NCBI GenBank assembly: GCA_008694505.1
Contig: VZDJ01007749.1
Location: 8,640,601-8,704,600 of the forward strand
DNA from: Cyanoderma ruficeps
Taxonomy: Eukaryota; Chordata; Aves; Passeriformes; Timaliidae
Direction: 5' to 3'
Length of the DNA stretch: 64,000 bases
The notes below the pieces were generated by a model. It worked only from the letters and a program-made list of their open reading frames with translations. It searched no databases and was not told the origin of the DNA. The translations under genes were made by a program, and so were the position numbers. Of the stretch, positions 13,776 through 28,700 are shown piece by piece (positions within the stretch are counted from its first letter, which is position 1; every line of letters starts with the position of its first letter).

Positions 13776-16700
13776 GTAATCTTCATCTTGATAGTTAACT
13801 TGATTAAAACAAAGATATTTGCTGAATATCAAATTAAAACATTTTTTGCTGAAAAAGTCTCAATTGAATGCATTATAGTTTAAAATAACATGGAAGTCCT
13901 ATATAAGCACGAGGCACTCAGTGAGTTCTCTATGCTTGTCATTATATTAAAATGAATAATAAAATTCTTGTACTACTCTGTGACTGTAAATTTTCATTTA
14001 CACTGAACTGAATTGTTCATTTAATGAAAGCTACACATGAAAGCTCATAATCTTACTCATCATAAAATTAGACATGACCAAAATGTGTTTGTAGAAAACT
14101 TGGGTTTAATAGAATGTTGCTCTGAAATTTGGGACTTCTTTTAGCTCAATGGTTTCAACTGAGTGTAAACCTTTACCTGCAAGGTTTGTAACTAGATGGG
14201 TTTATTTGGAGGTTTTTTCCTTAAGTGATACTCTTTAGAGCTAGTCTGTGAGAAGCTTTCTGCTGGCCTGTGAGAGCCTTGCAATGAAACTTGATAACAA
14301 TCAAATATAATGAAAACTGTCACTAAGTGATTTATTACTGCATTCAAAATGAAAAAAATCATGAAAATTGGATCAAAACATTCCTTTTGTATCAATGATC
14401 TGTTTGTGTGCTGATTGTTACTAGCAAGAATAAGTTTCTGAATCACTGATTAATAGTCCTTACCCTATTGCAAAGATTAAGGGTCTCACCTACTGGTTAT
14501 TAACAAAAATTGTTTTGTTTTGGTTTCCTTTTATCTTGGCTTCTGTCCTTCCTTCCTTCCCTTTCTTCCTTAATTCCCCAGACTTACAATGTTTTCAGCG
14601 ATGACCACCTGGAGTACAGTGGTTTATCTCGCCAGTTCCTCTTCCGGCGCCTCGAGCCCTACACCCTGTACACGCTCGTGCTGGAGGCGTGCAATACAGC
14701 AGGCTGCACTCACTCTCCACCCCAGCCAGTCTGGACAGATGAAGCTCCCCCAGTGTCCCAGATGGGACCTGTAATCCAGGCAGTGAATGCCACCAACATT
14801 GAGCTGAGCTGGCTGCAGCCAATTAATCCGAATGGAAAAATAATTCGCTATGAAGTTATTCACAGACGCACAGGAGAGACTGTTGCAGGGCACGGAGCAA
14901 CAACAGAAGATGAGAAAATTGTCTTCACAGAATATAACACTGAAAGCAATTCATTCACCTATAATGATAAAAGTTTACAGCCATGGACAAGGTATGAATA
15001 TAAAATACGCACCTGGAATGCAGCAGGCTACACTGACAGCTCCTGGACAATGGCAAAGACCAGTCAAACTGCTCCAAAAAGCCTTGCTGTCCCCAGTTTA
15101 TCCGTGGTGTCAGCCAACCCCCATAAAGTGCTCATATCCTGGACGCCCCCAGCACAGCCCAATGGCATTCTCCAGTCATACAGGCTGCTGAAGAATGATG
15201 TTCTCTACCCTTTCAGCTTTGATGCTGCTACTCTCAGCTACATAGACGAGGACCTTCTGCCCTACACGGTGTACAGCTATGCAGTGGTTGCCTGTACCAT
15301 GGGGGGCTGCTCTACCAGTGAGCCAGCTGCCATACGGACACTGGAAGCAGCTCCTGCCTTGGTGGACCCCCCATCTCTGCGGGCTGTCAGTGCCACTCAA
15401 ATCAGTGCATCCTGGGCACCTCCCCAAATTCAAAATGGGGATATCACCAAGTACATACTGAAATTAGGCAATGAAGAGTATTATCCTGGCAACAGTCTGC
15501 AAATGCTGGTCTCTAACCTGCAGCCTTACACACAGTACGATTTTGCATTGGTCGCCTGTACTGCTGGGGGCTGCACCTCTAGCACATCCCGGTCTGTGAT
15601 GACCATGGAGGCTCCACCATTAAATATGGAAGCTCCCAGGCTGCTGGTCATGGGCTCGGAGTCAATTGAAATCACATGGAAACTCCCAGATAAGCCCAAT
15701 GGCAAAATCACGAGCTATGACCTAAGGAGGGATGGTGTACTTGTTTACTCCGGTCTGGAGACTCGGTATCTGGATTTCACCCTAATGCCAGGCATGGAGT
15801 ACAGCTACACTGTCACAGCAAATAACAGCCAGGGCAGTGTCACCAGCCCTTCTGCTCAGATAAAAACCAACCCCTCTGCTCCATCTGGGATGCTGCCTCC
15901 TAGGCTGCAGGCATGGTCTTCCAGTGAGATTTTGGTGGCCTGGGATCCTCCTATCAAAGTAAATGGTGACATTAAAAACTACACAGTCTCCATACACAAG
16001 CCTGGTGAAACAGGAAAGAAGACTTTTGACTTTGATGCATCTCATGTTTCCTTTCTAAGACGGTCATACATAGTGGCACAGCTACAGCCCTACAGCAGGT
16101 AAGTCCGGCAGAATCCATTTGTTGAATAAATGTTGTGGGGTGGTGCAGTGGGCTGGCACGCAGCTCAGCCATCTTGCTTAAACAGATAGTCAGACCCATG
16201 GGGTTGCTTGCTAAAAAGCAAATAATAAAACAAGGACTTGTTTCTTTTAAATTTATAGTAACACCAGCTTTATATCATCTTGATGAAGTGCATTGTGCTG
16301 ACTTAGATTGTAATGAATAGAAGGGGTAATTCAGCACTCTGCCATAGACTCCAAAACCTGCAATCTTGTACTGGTGTATCTTCCACATGGTGTCTGCTAT
16401 CGAGAATAAATAGGTCTTTAGTTGACAAAATTTGGGGTGGGGAGACCATGGTAGCTGGCCCAATCACAGGGTACCTGAGCTGAAATTAATGGAGCATGTT
16501 TGAACCCTCGAGCTGGAAACAACTGATTTCTGATTAAGTGAAAGCTAAAACTTGAGAGAGGGTACCAGACTGCTACAGAAACTCACTTGATACTGAAGTA
16601 ATATCTTCCTCTCTAATTCTTGCCTGTTTACCTGACCTTTCCTTATATATTTGTGTAGGCATAACTTGTGTGTGTTACATGGTTGATAGGTTTGTTTACT

Positions 16701-19700
16701 ATTTACATGTAACTAATCTAAATCCAAAGAGAGTAATAGAAGAGCTCTACAGCTCTCAAATGACATCCAAATAACTTCTTACAATGAATCATCATTTTGA
16801 TTTATATCATCAAAATCAAAATGATTTTGATCATTTGACTCCTGCAGATGTTAACTGCTCTGAGAAAAAAAAAAAAAATACACACCCAAATAAAAACCCA
16901 GAAGACAGTGTTCTCCCTCTTTGCTGCACAAGGCACAGCACATAATCTGCGTGTTCATACAAATTGCGGGCCTATTAAAAATTCCAAAGACCGGGAGAAA
17001 TTAAGAAATCCGCCAGATCTCAGGCACGGTTTAGCTTTGTATCTGCAGCGTTTTAATCACCTTGCTCCTGCTTTGTGTTCCCGAAGGTACGAAGTCCAGC
17101 TCCAAGCTTGCACGGAGCTGGGCTGTGCCTCCAGTGAGTGGGCATGGGCACAGACGCTGGAGGCGCCGCCGGCAGCGCAGCCGGCCCCGCTCATTGAAAT
17201 ACAAACAGCCGGCGGCTTCCAGTCGACTGCTTCCATCCTGTGGACCGGCCCCAAGCAGCCAAACGGAAAGATTTTGTACTATGAACTTTACAGGAGGCGA
17301 ACAACTCAAGCCCACATAAATTTAGACCTCTCACTCGTTTACAATGGTTCCTCAACCTCCTTCAAAGACGACAAGTTGCTGCCTTACACAGAGTACGAAT
17401 ATCAGGTGGGAATTGAAGCTATTTAGCAGCTCTGATTATGATTTCAGTACACTTTGAGAACCTTACTTTACACTTACAAAGAACATACACATCTCAATTC
17501 TGATGTTAATAGCATTGTGAAACCTGAATGATTATTGTGAATGTATTTTAAAGACTTGAGAAGCTGAAAATAATTCCATACAAGCAATATATTAATTCAG
17601 CATTTGTTTAGCTTAGTAGTAGGTGCCTGTGTATCTTATGTGTTAAATGTTTGTGTACCCTCCAGAGCCTCTGTGAGTCTCTGTTATGGGAAATTCTAGT
17701 TACCTAATAGGTGGCTTTTTTCATTATTTTTTTCTTTCTTTTTCCATCCTCCCCCAATCTATTATTAATTATTTTTTAATTTAGATCTTAGATTAATTTT
17801 AGATCTTAGAGCAGTTTACATCCAGAGGGACTGTTTTTTCTTTAAATTAATCGTTAGAATGATAAGCACTTTTTTTTTTTGGTGGTTCAAGAGTGAATTT
17901 GCTGTTGATGGTTGATGTTCTCATTTTGTTTAATATATACCTGAAATAGTGCATTCCACCTCTTGAGCAAGGTGAAGCAATCTTTCTTTTACAGGCTCAT
18001 TGGCTTTATAGGATCACAAGATAATTCAGGTTGGAAGGGCTCTCAGGAGGCCATCCAGCCCAACTTTCTGCCCAAAGCAGGATCAGTAAAGGTGTCAGAT
18101 GAGGTTTTGCAGGGCTTTATCCAGTTGCATCTTGAAAACCTTTGGGGAGAAGATTGTAACCTTACAGACAGTCTGCTCCACTGCCTGACTGTCCTCATTG
18201 CAAAAAAGTTTTTTGTTATGTTCAGTCTGAATCTTTTTTGCTTGAACTTACACCTATTTTCTCTTGTCCCCTCCCAACATACACCATAGTAAAGAAACAG
18301 GCTCCACCCTCTCATTAGTCTGGTGCAGGACTGCAATCAAGTTCCTCCAAAGCCATGTCCTCCCCAAGCTGTACAAGCCCAAATCCCACAGCTTCTCCTT
18401 ACAGGCACTTTTCCCACCCCCTGATTACCTTGATGGCCTTCCACTGAACTCACTCCAATTTATCAATATCTTTCTGGTATTTGGGGGCCAAAACAAAATA
18501 GATACTAAATAAAGGCAGGTAATGACTTTCTTTAATTGTCTGGCTGTGTTCTTGTTCAGCAGCTCAAGATGCTGGCCATCCTTGCTGCCAGATTACTCTG
18601 CTGGCTTGCGTTCGGCTTTCTACCTTTAGGTCCTTTGAAGCAGAGGTGCTCCCTAGTTGATCAGTAATGCTGACCCTGTGGTCCTGCAAGAAGTTATTCC
18701 TCCCCAGGAGCAGGATTTTACATCTGCCTTGATGCAATTCCCATCTTCTAGGGCCTTCTGACTGGCAGACCTGTCCTTCAGCATATCAACTGGTTCCTCC
18801 AGTTTGGTGTCATCTGCAAGTTTGATGAGAGCACCCTGTATAGGTCAGGTTCTTTGGTAGCTATGCTCCACGGCTATTGCTTTCTCCTTTTAAGCAGCCA
18901 GAAACCATGAAGAATTAAGCCTAAAAACTTGCTTTATCACATTATTCTATCCAGCTGCTGCATGCACACATCTCGTAGACTCATCAAGTCATGCAGTTTG
19001 GAAGGTACATCCAGAAGGCATCTAGCCTAAATCCCTGCTTGAGGCAGGTCCAGATAGACCAGGCTCTCAGGACTGTGTCCAGCTGAGTTTTGGATCAAGT
19101 TCTCCATCCTTGCAGATGCAAGGATAGAGATTGTACAGCCTGTGTCAGCAGAACTATTGTTAGACCAGATTTCCTTGCTGCTTTAGGCAGGATCAGTGGG
19201 GAATGTGAATTCAAGTGCAGATGGGGCTGAGTAGACAGCAAGCATTGGTAGCAGACCCAAACCATACTTGTTAGGAGTCTTTCCTAGATGAAGAAAAACT
19301 CTCCAAGCTGGACATTGTAGACATTGGCTGTAGGATGTTCTCAGCTGGACTAACTTTTAATTATCTCAGTCAGAAGCTGCTTTTTGGGAAGCTGATCCAC
19401 AGAGACTTTCTTCAGCTGACATTTTTAATGACTTATCAGTGACAGATTAAAAAAAAAAAGAAACCTCTTGATCAGATTCCTGTGCTTTATTGTGCTGTAT
19501 TCAAGACTTAGCTTTTTATCTTGGTTCTGCTCCATAGCCAGGCTCAGCTTTTGATTGGAACTCTAAATCATTTTTGGTTTTTTTCACCAGTGGCCATTTA
19601 TTTCACCATGAGAGGTTTTTCAATGCGTGTGTTTGTCTTCTGCTAAGTCACTTGCAGCAGTCCTCTGGGATGTACTCTGAGCTTCTCCATTGTTGACAAT

Positions 19701-22700
19701 TTATATCTTGCCTGTGAGACAAGTTATTCATAAGTATAGGGCTTGGCTTTTGCTATTATCCTGATGAAACCCAGATTTATATTTCACTTAAACAGGATAT
19801 TGATTCTCCTGTCTCTGTATTTGAGGCTTGTTTGCTGGACATAAAACTTTAAATGCAACTGAATTTCCTCCAGCAGAATGCAGATAAAATCAAAGTACTG
19901 TGATGGGACTCTCTCCAGCATTTTTGGAGATATTGAGATTTAGTTCAATGCTCTAATAGCTTCTTTGGACCTGAAATCAGGACTTTTGAATTTGGAGTGT
20001 TTTGGGAACTTTTTTCATTGAGTTTTTTTGGTTTGTTTTGTTTTTTTTTTAATTTGTTTGTTTTCATGGAAACTTCAGTTGAATATTAGGTTTTATAAAA
20101 CCAGGTGCGGAAGTTGCACTTCCAGAAATAATGAGTTTAGAAGCTCATGCTGACAAAAGGAACTATGCCCCCAAAATGTTCAGGTCACTGTTCTTCAAAT
20201 AAGCACATTTATACTTTAAAGGGGCAGTTTAAGCATATTACCAGCTGCTAGTTTGCAATGGGTTTTTAAGTGGCATACCATGTCTACTTCCATACTCCAA
20301 AACACTTAGATCTTTGACACTCTGTTGGTCAAGTTGTACATTTAAATACTTGCATTTTCTAGAGCATCTTTCAGGTATTTGTTGGAATTCTGCCTGTATC
20401 CCCAACTCTACTAACCATGTGCTTGTGCGTGATCTCATGAAAATCCATGATTTAAACAGCAATTATCAAGTGCAATCCTTTGATTCCTAGAATATTTCTG
20501 AAACAGAGTGTGTAGGCCCTCCTTGGGAATCACTGAAAGTGGTGTGCAGTGTTACCATATAGCAGCCTATAGAGTCAAACACGTTTTTCTCAGCTAAAGG
20601 AAGGCCCTTCTGAGCAGAGACTTGTGGCATTTAGCACAAAGCAGAGCTGTCACAGTATGGTGTGATTTCCATGCAAATGCAGTATCACTCCTCCACAATT
20701 ACACTTAATTGTGTTCTTAAAACTGCTTCTTTAGATTAATGACTTAATGTCTTCCTGGTTTAGGACACATCTTTATTTCTATTTGGCAAGCACAGAACAT
20801 GTAAAAGGCAGAAAATTACAACTGTCCCTCTTCAGAAAGGTTTATGGCTCCCTGCAGAGGTTTATTCTCCAAGAGGACTATTCAATGCACCAAGACAGGG
20901 TCTGCAGTGCTGGAGCTGTCTGCCTCTGACCACTGTTGGAGGCACAGCATCCCTACTGTGTATGGAGAGTCCCTCTCATCCTTCTGTTACTGGAGCCAAA
21001 TGAAGGGTCTAGGAAACACCCCGAGGCACGTAGTGGGTCCTCTCAAAGAGAAAACAAATAATATTCTGACTTTGGAGAAATAAACAGAAAAAAAATGGGT
21101 GTAAAGTCATGAAGACCAAGGAAGGACCAAGTACATGAGGTGTAGAATATGTTAGCTGTATTGGTCACTTTCCAGTGCCAGGAAGGACACTTAGTTTACC
21201 AACCTGTCTGTCACATTGTTGGCTGAGCTCCAGTTTGTGCTGATTAGTTGCTGACAAACAGGTCAATGACTTCTGTGGTTTAAAATCAGGTAAAACTGGT
21301 TTTCTGGTTGACCAGTGATGGAGAGTCACCCATTTGTAATATCCCTCATATCTGACTCCTCTTCATTCTTTTAATTCCCCTTTTCTTCCCATCTCTCTGA
21401 CAGAAAGATGTACTGCAAAGCAGTGACATTAAAAAAAAAAAAGTAGTTCTTTCTTCCATTTCCTGCTGGTTATTTTCTTTGTAAGACTGTCTTTTCTTAC
21501 AAGGTTTCTGCTTCCAATTAAAGAGAATTTCTCATACTTACATCTGCATCAGACTACCAGCTTGACCTCAGCTTCTGAAAAGTAAAGCAGACATAACTGT
21601 GTTGTTTCACTGATGAAATGATGATACCTACCCTAGATATCCTTTTCCAGAATGAGATACTTCCTTTCCCCTAGTAGAAAGTACACAATAGGGAAAAGGG
21701 CCATTTGAGACTATGTGATTTTGCTCATTAAGCCCCACCTCAGGCAGTGTGTTTCTCTTGTCAACACAATCTTAAATTCAAGTGTGTTGATGCAACAAAA
21801 CCTTGATTTTTTTTCATTAAATTAAATATGGATATTAGACTGGATTTGTTGGCGTCCAGATTTACCAGTGAGACTCTTATAGTGCCACTCTTGCAAGACG
21901 CTTCTCAGTAAATTGTGATTCTGACATATTCAAAACCATGGCAAGCTATCCTTTAAAAAGACATTAGTGTGAGTACCAAGGGAAAATATACTCCAGGGCT
22001 GTAAATGGCTTGATATGATTTCCTTGATTGTATCTTTTTATTTATGAGGCATAATTTATGACTGCTGAAAAGCAAACTAAAATGAGTGATGACTAACTAC
22101 AGCCAAAGTAATAAATCAGAAGCAAAGAAAGAAGTGGTGATTTTGATCGAATCTATTGAATTAGCTGTTGCCCTTAGCCATTACAGGTATTGGAAAGACC
22201 TTTTAATATCTGCTTATCTCTCTCATGGGAACTTGGTAACTATCTCATTATATACCCATAGGAAACAAATTATTTAATTTTCTATCTTTCAGAGTTAAAC
22301 CTTTTTACATCTCTCATTAATTACTGCATTATGCTATGTTATATGGAATGAGCTTCCTTTAAAATTCGGTAATTTTGTTTAAGTCCCAAAGTTTTGCCTA
22401 TTGTTTTTTCCTTCTCCAGAATGGGTTTAGTAGTTTTATTATTAGCATTTGAACAGTGGAGATGAATGGCAATGTTAAGAGGCTCTAATTAACACAGTAC
22501 TAGAAGTCTGGACCTGAAATCTATCCCATTATATGTTTACGACCTCCATAAGGAGACTAACAATGGTGAAGAGGGAAAAGTATGGGGCAATCTGAGAAGG
22601 GGCAATCAGGAAGCACACATTTGATTACTACCTTCTTGTACCCCTGCTCATGAATGGATGTGATACTTTCTTTCCCTTGCCTTTGCTCTGTCCACCATAA

Positions 22701-25700
22701 ACTGCACCCCCTTTTTAAACTTTCTGCTTTGCTAATGCCTGCCTGACACAGAGGTGCCCAGATGTGAATACATCCTGATGCTGAATGCTAGATTTTGGTA
22801 GATAAACTTTGTGCTCTGAGCTCTGCTGACATCACATAAGTACTCCAAATTAGCCAGCCAGTACCACAGTCAGTTCACAAAGCTTGTGAAGGATGCTGCA
22901 ATTGATGGTGAGAGGGAGGTTCTTTGGTTTTCTTTAGTTTCAACCAGCCAAGATTGTGGTCTCTTTAACTGTCTTGAAGGTTGCTGTTTGAACATAACCA
23001 AAAACTGAGGGCTGTGTTTCTGACTTTGCTGATGTCAGATCCTGTATGACCCTAAAATATCTTACTATCTTAGAAAAAAATTACACTGTGAAAACTGCAT
23101 TTATGTAAGTGTAGGATTAGAAATTGAACAAATCTAAGTCAAGAAATCCAAAGCAAAGTAGTGCTGGGTCTTTGAGTTCTCCACAAAACAGCTTTAGAAA
23201 GAGAGGAGCAGTACAAACTGCTCTGCTACCACTTCTCTTTCATGGCATGTGCCAAGCAGTGCCAGCATTGAATCCTTTTTGGGAAGACCAACAGTCACAG
23301 GTGTGTGGAGTTTTTGCTTACCATAAGAGCAGAGATCCAAGTTGTACCTGACTCTTACACACAAAAGTAGAGTTACATGCACATGTAAAAGGGCTGGCTT
23401 GGCCTGACTTTGTGGTTCCCCAGCGCCTACAGCCCGCCATAACTCCCTACAGCTCTGAGCAGTGCTCAAAGCCAAGGAGAGGTAGTGAGTTACTAATGAG
23501 ACTTTTTCTAAGGCAAAAGGCTGTTTTCTGAGTGCTTTCAGGCACTTGGTACAAGCTGCTGACACACTCAGAACTGAGATCTTGTCTTTTACAGAGACAT
23601 CTGTGATGGACCGCAGACTAAGCGCAGTGCAAAGTGGCACAAGGCGCAGTGCGAAGTGGCACAAGGCACAGTGCCTGTTGGACGTGGAGGGAGCCAGAGC
23701 CACTGCTGGTTGGTAATCAGCTCTTTGGCTTGCTCTCTTGCAGGCAGGAAGGGTGAAAAGCATCTGGCCTTTGAGCTATGTAGAGACTTACCAGGAAAGT
23801 CAAGAGCAGCTCAGGACTGCAGCCTTCATTGAGGCGAGCTGCCCCCAGCACCTTTCTGCCTGCTGAGAGCTCTCTAGTAAGGGAGAGTTTCGCTCTCCCC
23901 AAGAGAGGCTGTTAGGGTCCTGCCTGAGGATCCCCTTTGCAGGAGTTTGAGTCAAAAACAAAGCTTCCTTGCTACAGATTTGTGGTTTCAAGAATGTTGC
24001 AGCAGATGAATCTGTGTGGTTCAGGGATGGAAGTCATCTCATGGGCTTCTTCCACTGTTGACATCTACAGTAACATGCTTATTCTGTATCTATGCACAAG
24101 GTGATTTTTGTGCCCTTGTTTCTGCCCTTATGGCAGAAGTTGCTAGTTCTGTTGAGCCTAAACAGGCTCACTGTGGTGACTCTTCTCAGAACTTCTCGTC
24201 CTGCTTCTCCTAAGTTCTGCCCCTTCTTGCTATGCTGATTAACCTTGAGGTTGTCCTGTGATCATTCTGAGTGACTGATCACAGGTTTCTTCCAGGAGCA
24301 GAGATCTGTGAAGGCTCAATTTATGATGGAAAAAAATCAAGCTTAGTTACCTGTAACTGGAATTCTTTGGAAGCCTCTGAATAGAGGCTCTCCAAAGAGT
24401 TTTCTCCCTTCTCTTCTCTCTCTGGCTCCACTTCAAAGTGCGGTCTGAGCCAGGGGCCAGCAGACTGATAAAACATTAATTAGTAACTCTTGGTAGCTGC
24501 TTTCAGAGCCCTCTCCTGGTTTTTTTGGGACAGTGCAGCCATTAAGAACAACACATCTTTTGGCAGAGTGCTGAGCCATGCACCATGATGTCAGACTTAA
24601 TGCTTTTTGAGGTAGAATATTCAGAAAGTCAAGATACAAGAAACTTTTCTTGGCTTTCTGCTCTTTATGTTGTGTCGTTTAATACATCCCTAAGATGTGA
24701 TTGCTTTTGTTTGCTCCATGTTCCCATGTGGTCTTTCATAATTGTAAGAAGATAATACTGTTGCCTATTAGGCTCTTTATATTTCTATATGAATATGATT
24801 AAATATTTTAGGTGCTGATTATACCACAATTTATAAAGATTATTTGTGACCCTAAAAATATTTTTTACAAAAGCCTAAATAATGAAATTTCAGTTTAACC
24901 AGGCTAACCAGGCAACAGCTTCCATCCATGACTGTTTAGTGGTGACTTTTTGAGAAGCCATGACCTCTGAGAGCTCGAGACACTGCTCATTGTGGTTTCT
25001 GTTGCCATGCTGCCCCATTTTTTCCTGCAAAGAAGTGGCTAAACACCAGTGTTTCCATCTACAGTCAGTTCTGTGGATTTACTGCCCCGGGTTTCCAAAC
25101 TCTGACCAGGATTTACTTGGACAGCGATTCTCACAGGGAAATATTTTTATAACCATCCATACTTTTACAGATGGTTGAGCAGAAGCAAAGGGATTTAAGA
25201 GACTCCAGCTTAGGTCAGTGTAAATCTGGGATTCAGATCCTCAAAAGTCCTGTTTAGCTGTCACAGCTGTGTTAGAAGCTGGCATTACAGACTCACAGAC
25301 ACTGAGGGGGTTTCTGCTGGACACATGTCTTGGCAGGGCTGAGTAGCTGGTGTCTGTCTGGAAGGCATGCTCAGGGGATGTCAGCCCCACACAAATATGG
25401 CCATGACCTCAGCCTTCTTTTCCCAGAGATTGGGCATGTGGCAGCATGGTGTGGACATCCACATCCCCTGGATCTCTATAGGGAAGTGCTGGGCTGGGAA
25501 ATCATGTCTGCTCCTGCCCTGCCCAGTCAGTCTTGATTTCATTGTGTTCATGCAAAATGAAACTGCTTTAAAGGGCTCACTGGGAGCATCCCAAGAACAG
25601 AGATGGGTCATCCAGTTGGGCATTCCCACTCCAGAGGGCAGCAGGCCCGACTGCCTCTGTTGGAGCATGAGATTGAACCTCAGTTACCTGACTCTTGAAG

Positions 25701-28700
25701 GAGTCCTTTAACCACTTAGCTGTAGCATGGAAGGGGGTGAGCATTGAGTCACAGAATCACAGAATCTCCTGACTTGGAGACAAGGATCATGGAGTCCAGC
25801 TCCTGGCCATGCACAGGACACCCCAAGAGTCACACCATGTGTCTGAGTGTTGTCTAAATCCTCCTTGAGCTCTCTCAGGCTTGGTGTGACCACTTTCCTG
25901 AGGAGCCTGTCCAGTGCCCAGCCACCCTCTGGGTGAAGAACCTTTTCCTGATATCCAACCTAAAGCTCCCTTGACAGTGCTTTGTTCCCTTGGGTCATGT
26001 CACTGATCACCAGAGAGCAGAGATTGGTGCCTGCCCCTCCACTGCCCCTCACGAGGAAGCTGCAGGCCACGGTGAGGTGTCCCCCCAGTCTCTTCCAGGC
26101 TGCACTGGATTAGGATTGTTTTTACAAGATTATTATTAGAATCCCAGACCCCACTAATAACCTCAGACTTGGCAATGGGGTGACAATAAACTGCAGTGTG
26201 TGAGGGCAGCACCATCAGCTCAGAAAGGGTGCTTGGAAGGGTGTTCAAGTACAAGAGGCCTTTTCACATTGTTCTCACCAAAGGAAGGAGATGAAAGATC
26301 ATCAGGAGCCAGGTAAGGAGTATCTGCATGTCACTGTCACCCCCCCTGCTCACAGGACATCCCCTCCTCAGTTGGGCTCCCAACCCATAACCATGGTGTC
26401 TGACACAGACCGCTGCAATGGTGAGGAGGGAAGGCAGCAGTGCTTTTCCAACAACACTGCTGTTGCTTTTCTGTTTTCAGCCCATTCCCAGGCTAAAAGG
26501 AACCAGGGACTCATATGCACATCATGCTCCCATTATCCTGTGCCCAGTTTTCAGGGCAGGAGGTATCTTCATCTCTAAGCAATTCAAAGCTGCTGGCATC
26601 CAATAGTGTGGTTCTGAACACAGCTGTGGAAGCAGAAGTTGGCACTGGGACAGATGATGGCCTCCCCACTGTCATTATCCTTCTTTCTCTCTGTTCTTCC
26701 CAGGGGTGACTGGGCAATTCTGACAGTAGAAACACTCAGGAATTCCAAGCCTTCTGGTTTGCTCTTTGTCCTAAGGTGACTTTATGATGCTTGTAATAAA
26801 ACCATTGTATTACTTCCTCCGAAATGCACATTGGTCCTGCTCAAAATACAAGACCAAATAAGATAATGGGGAACAGAGTGTCCCAGGGTCAGAGGGACTC
26901 TTCTCTGCTATAAATATCCCAGTTTTGTGGCACAAGAGGACCACACCCTGCTTGGGATGGGTAAGAAATCCTCACTCTGTTCTGTGACTGTGGCCTTTTC
27001 TAGCTCCTGGCCCTTTCCCAGTAACAGGAATGGGCTCCTCAGGGAAGTGATCACAGCACCAAGCCTGACAGAGTTCAATAAGCATTTGGACAACACTCTT
27101 GGGTACATGGTATGACTCTTGGGAATGGTCCTGGGCAGGGACAAGAGTTGGACTCGATTATCCTTGTGGCTCCCTTCCAGCTCAGTTTATTCTGTGATCC
27201 TGTGAATTAAGACTTCTTCCTGAAAGACAAGGTGTAGGTGATGGATTGATGAACAGAGGTGTTTCCATCCAACCCTTGGTGAAGTGTTTGCTTCCCAAAG
27301 AGTTGCATTCCTCCGTCCTCCAAAATTCCTTGGCAGTTCCATTCAGAAGCTGAATTCCTGTGCTACACAAGAAGGCTGTGTTCCTAACTCATCACCTTCA
27401 CTTTAGCTGTGGGCAGCTTGCTCAGCAGGTCAGGTCCGGCACTGTTACGCTCTGTGCTCATTAAGGCCACAGCCTGGATATAACTGGAGCATTTGAGCCC
27501 AGGTGAGCACTGAGCTGCTGCCAGTGCCACACTCAGAGCTGCTCTTTCCATATGTGTTTTATTCTTTCCACAATGACATATGACCCTTGATATGAATGAC
27601 TGTGGGTAAATCTTTGTAGCAGCTGGAACTGAACTGAGATACAGGGTTTGACCTACTGCAGTAAAGTGAACAGAGTTTGACTTTATGAATAGTTCACAAC
27701 AGAGATGTATTACTGATTCCACTGAAATGAAAGTGCTTTGGCTGAGCTTTTTATTGCAGGGCATCCTCTGTACTTAGGATGGTTCTGTACTTTACTGATG
27801 GAATCAAGCAGGCTCTTTGGGTTTGTAATTGGCAGAACCACAGCCTTCACTTTAGTCGTTTTTATCCAATGTCCTTCACTAGGCTCCTTGTGAAGTGTCC
27901 TGTGTTCGTGGAAATCATTGTCGCAAGCTGGAAGGATTCAGGGTCACTTTTGAAGACCTCTTACTTCTAAACCTCCTGGTCTTTTTCAAGACATACTCCC
28001 ACCATTCCCTTTCCCAGGAGCAGTGCCCAAAGTAGATCGCATAAGAATGTGTTTTACTGTAGTTAGAACTGCTCAACATGAAAGCTTACTAAGGAATACT
28101 TATACTAAAAATCGCTCAGACAGTCCTCTTGTATTGCCATTTAGATCTATCATTCTGATTGATCACTATGTGGTTGGCTAATATTGAGTCTAATTTAACC
28201 CTATATGCTCACGCATCCATCTATTCTGTCTATTGTACCTGACATTCTACAAATTACTTACTCATGCAAATGATGACCTAAGGCAACCTTTTATGATATT
28301 CGTGTTTAATTATACAAATGCTTTTTGATAAATAAGATTATACATCCTTCCATATGTTTATTCAGTCCTTGATGAAAGCAAAATTTAATTTTCATGCAGA
28401 TTTGTTGGAGAGTGTGTTTAATAAGTGCTGAGTTTTATGTAGTCTCCAGATCACTCTGGTTTTGGGTAGCTGACAAAATCAGTAGGCATAGTTCATAGAG
28501 ACATGTGGGTTTTAATCAGGCCTAATTCAAGCTGCTAATTTTTGAAATCTTGGAACTGAAGTCATTGCCTTTGTGCTCATGCAATAAACCAAATGTTGTT
28601 GTGAAAATAAATGAGAGATGCTGAATTAACTATACACTTCAGTGGGCTTTATTTATATTAGAAGTTACTGAAAATGTTGCCAAGTAACTGATACATTCAT

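Noticed and set aside
16848..17086. Open frame continuing upstream of the 17087 exon
   Set aside because: It has no FN3 features, begins after an A-run, and a good acceptor (cccgaag|G) restores the correct phase with the previous exon.
23194..23763. 189-codon minus-strand open frame
   Set aside because: No recognisable domain, no splice partners and no similarity I can name; it crosses a GC-rich tandem repeat that keeps frames open.
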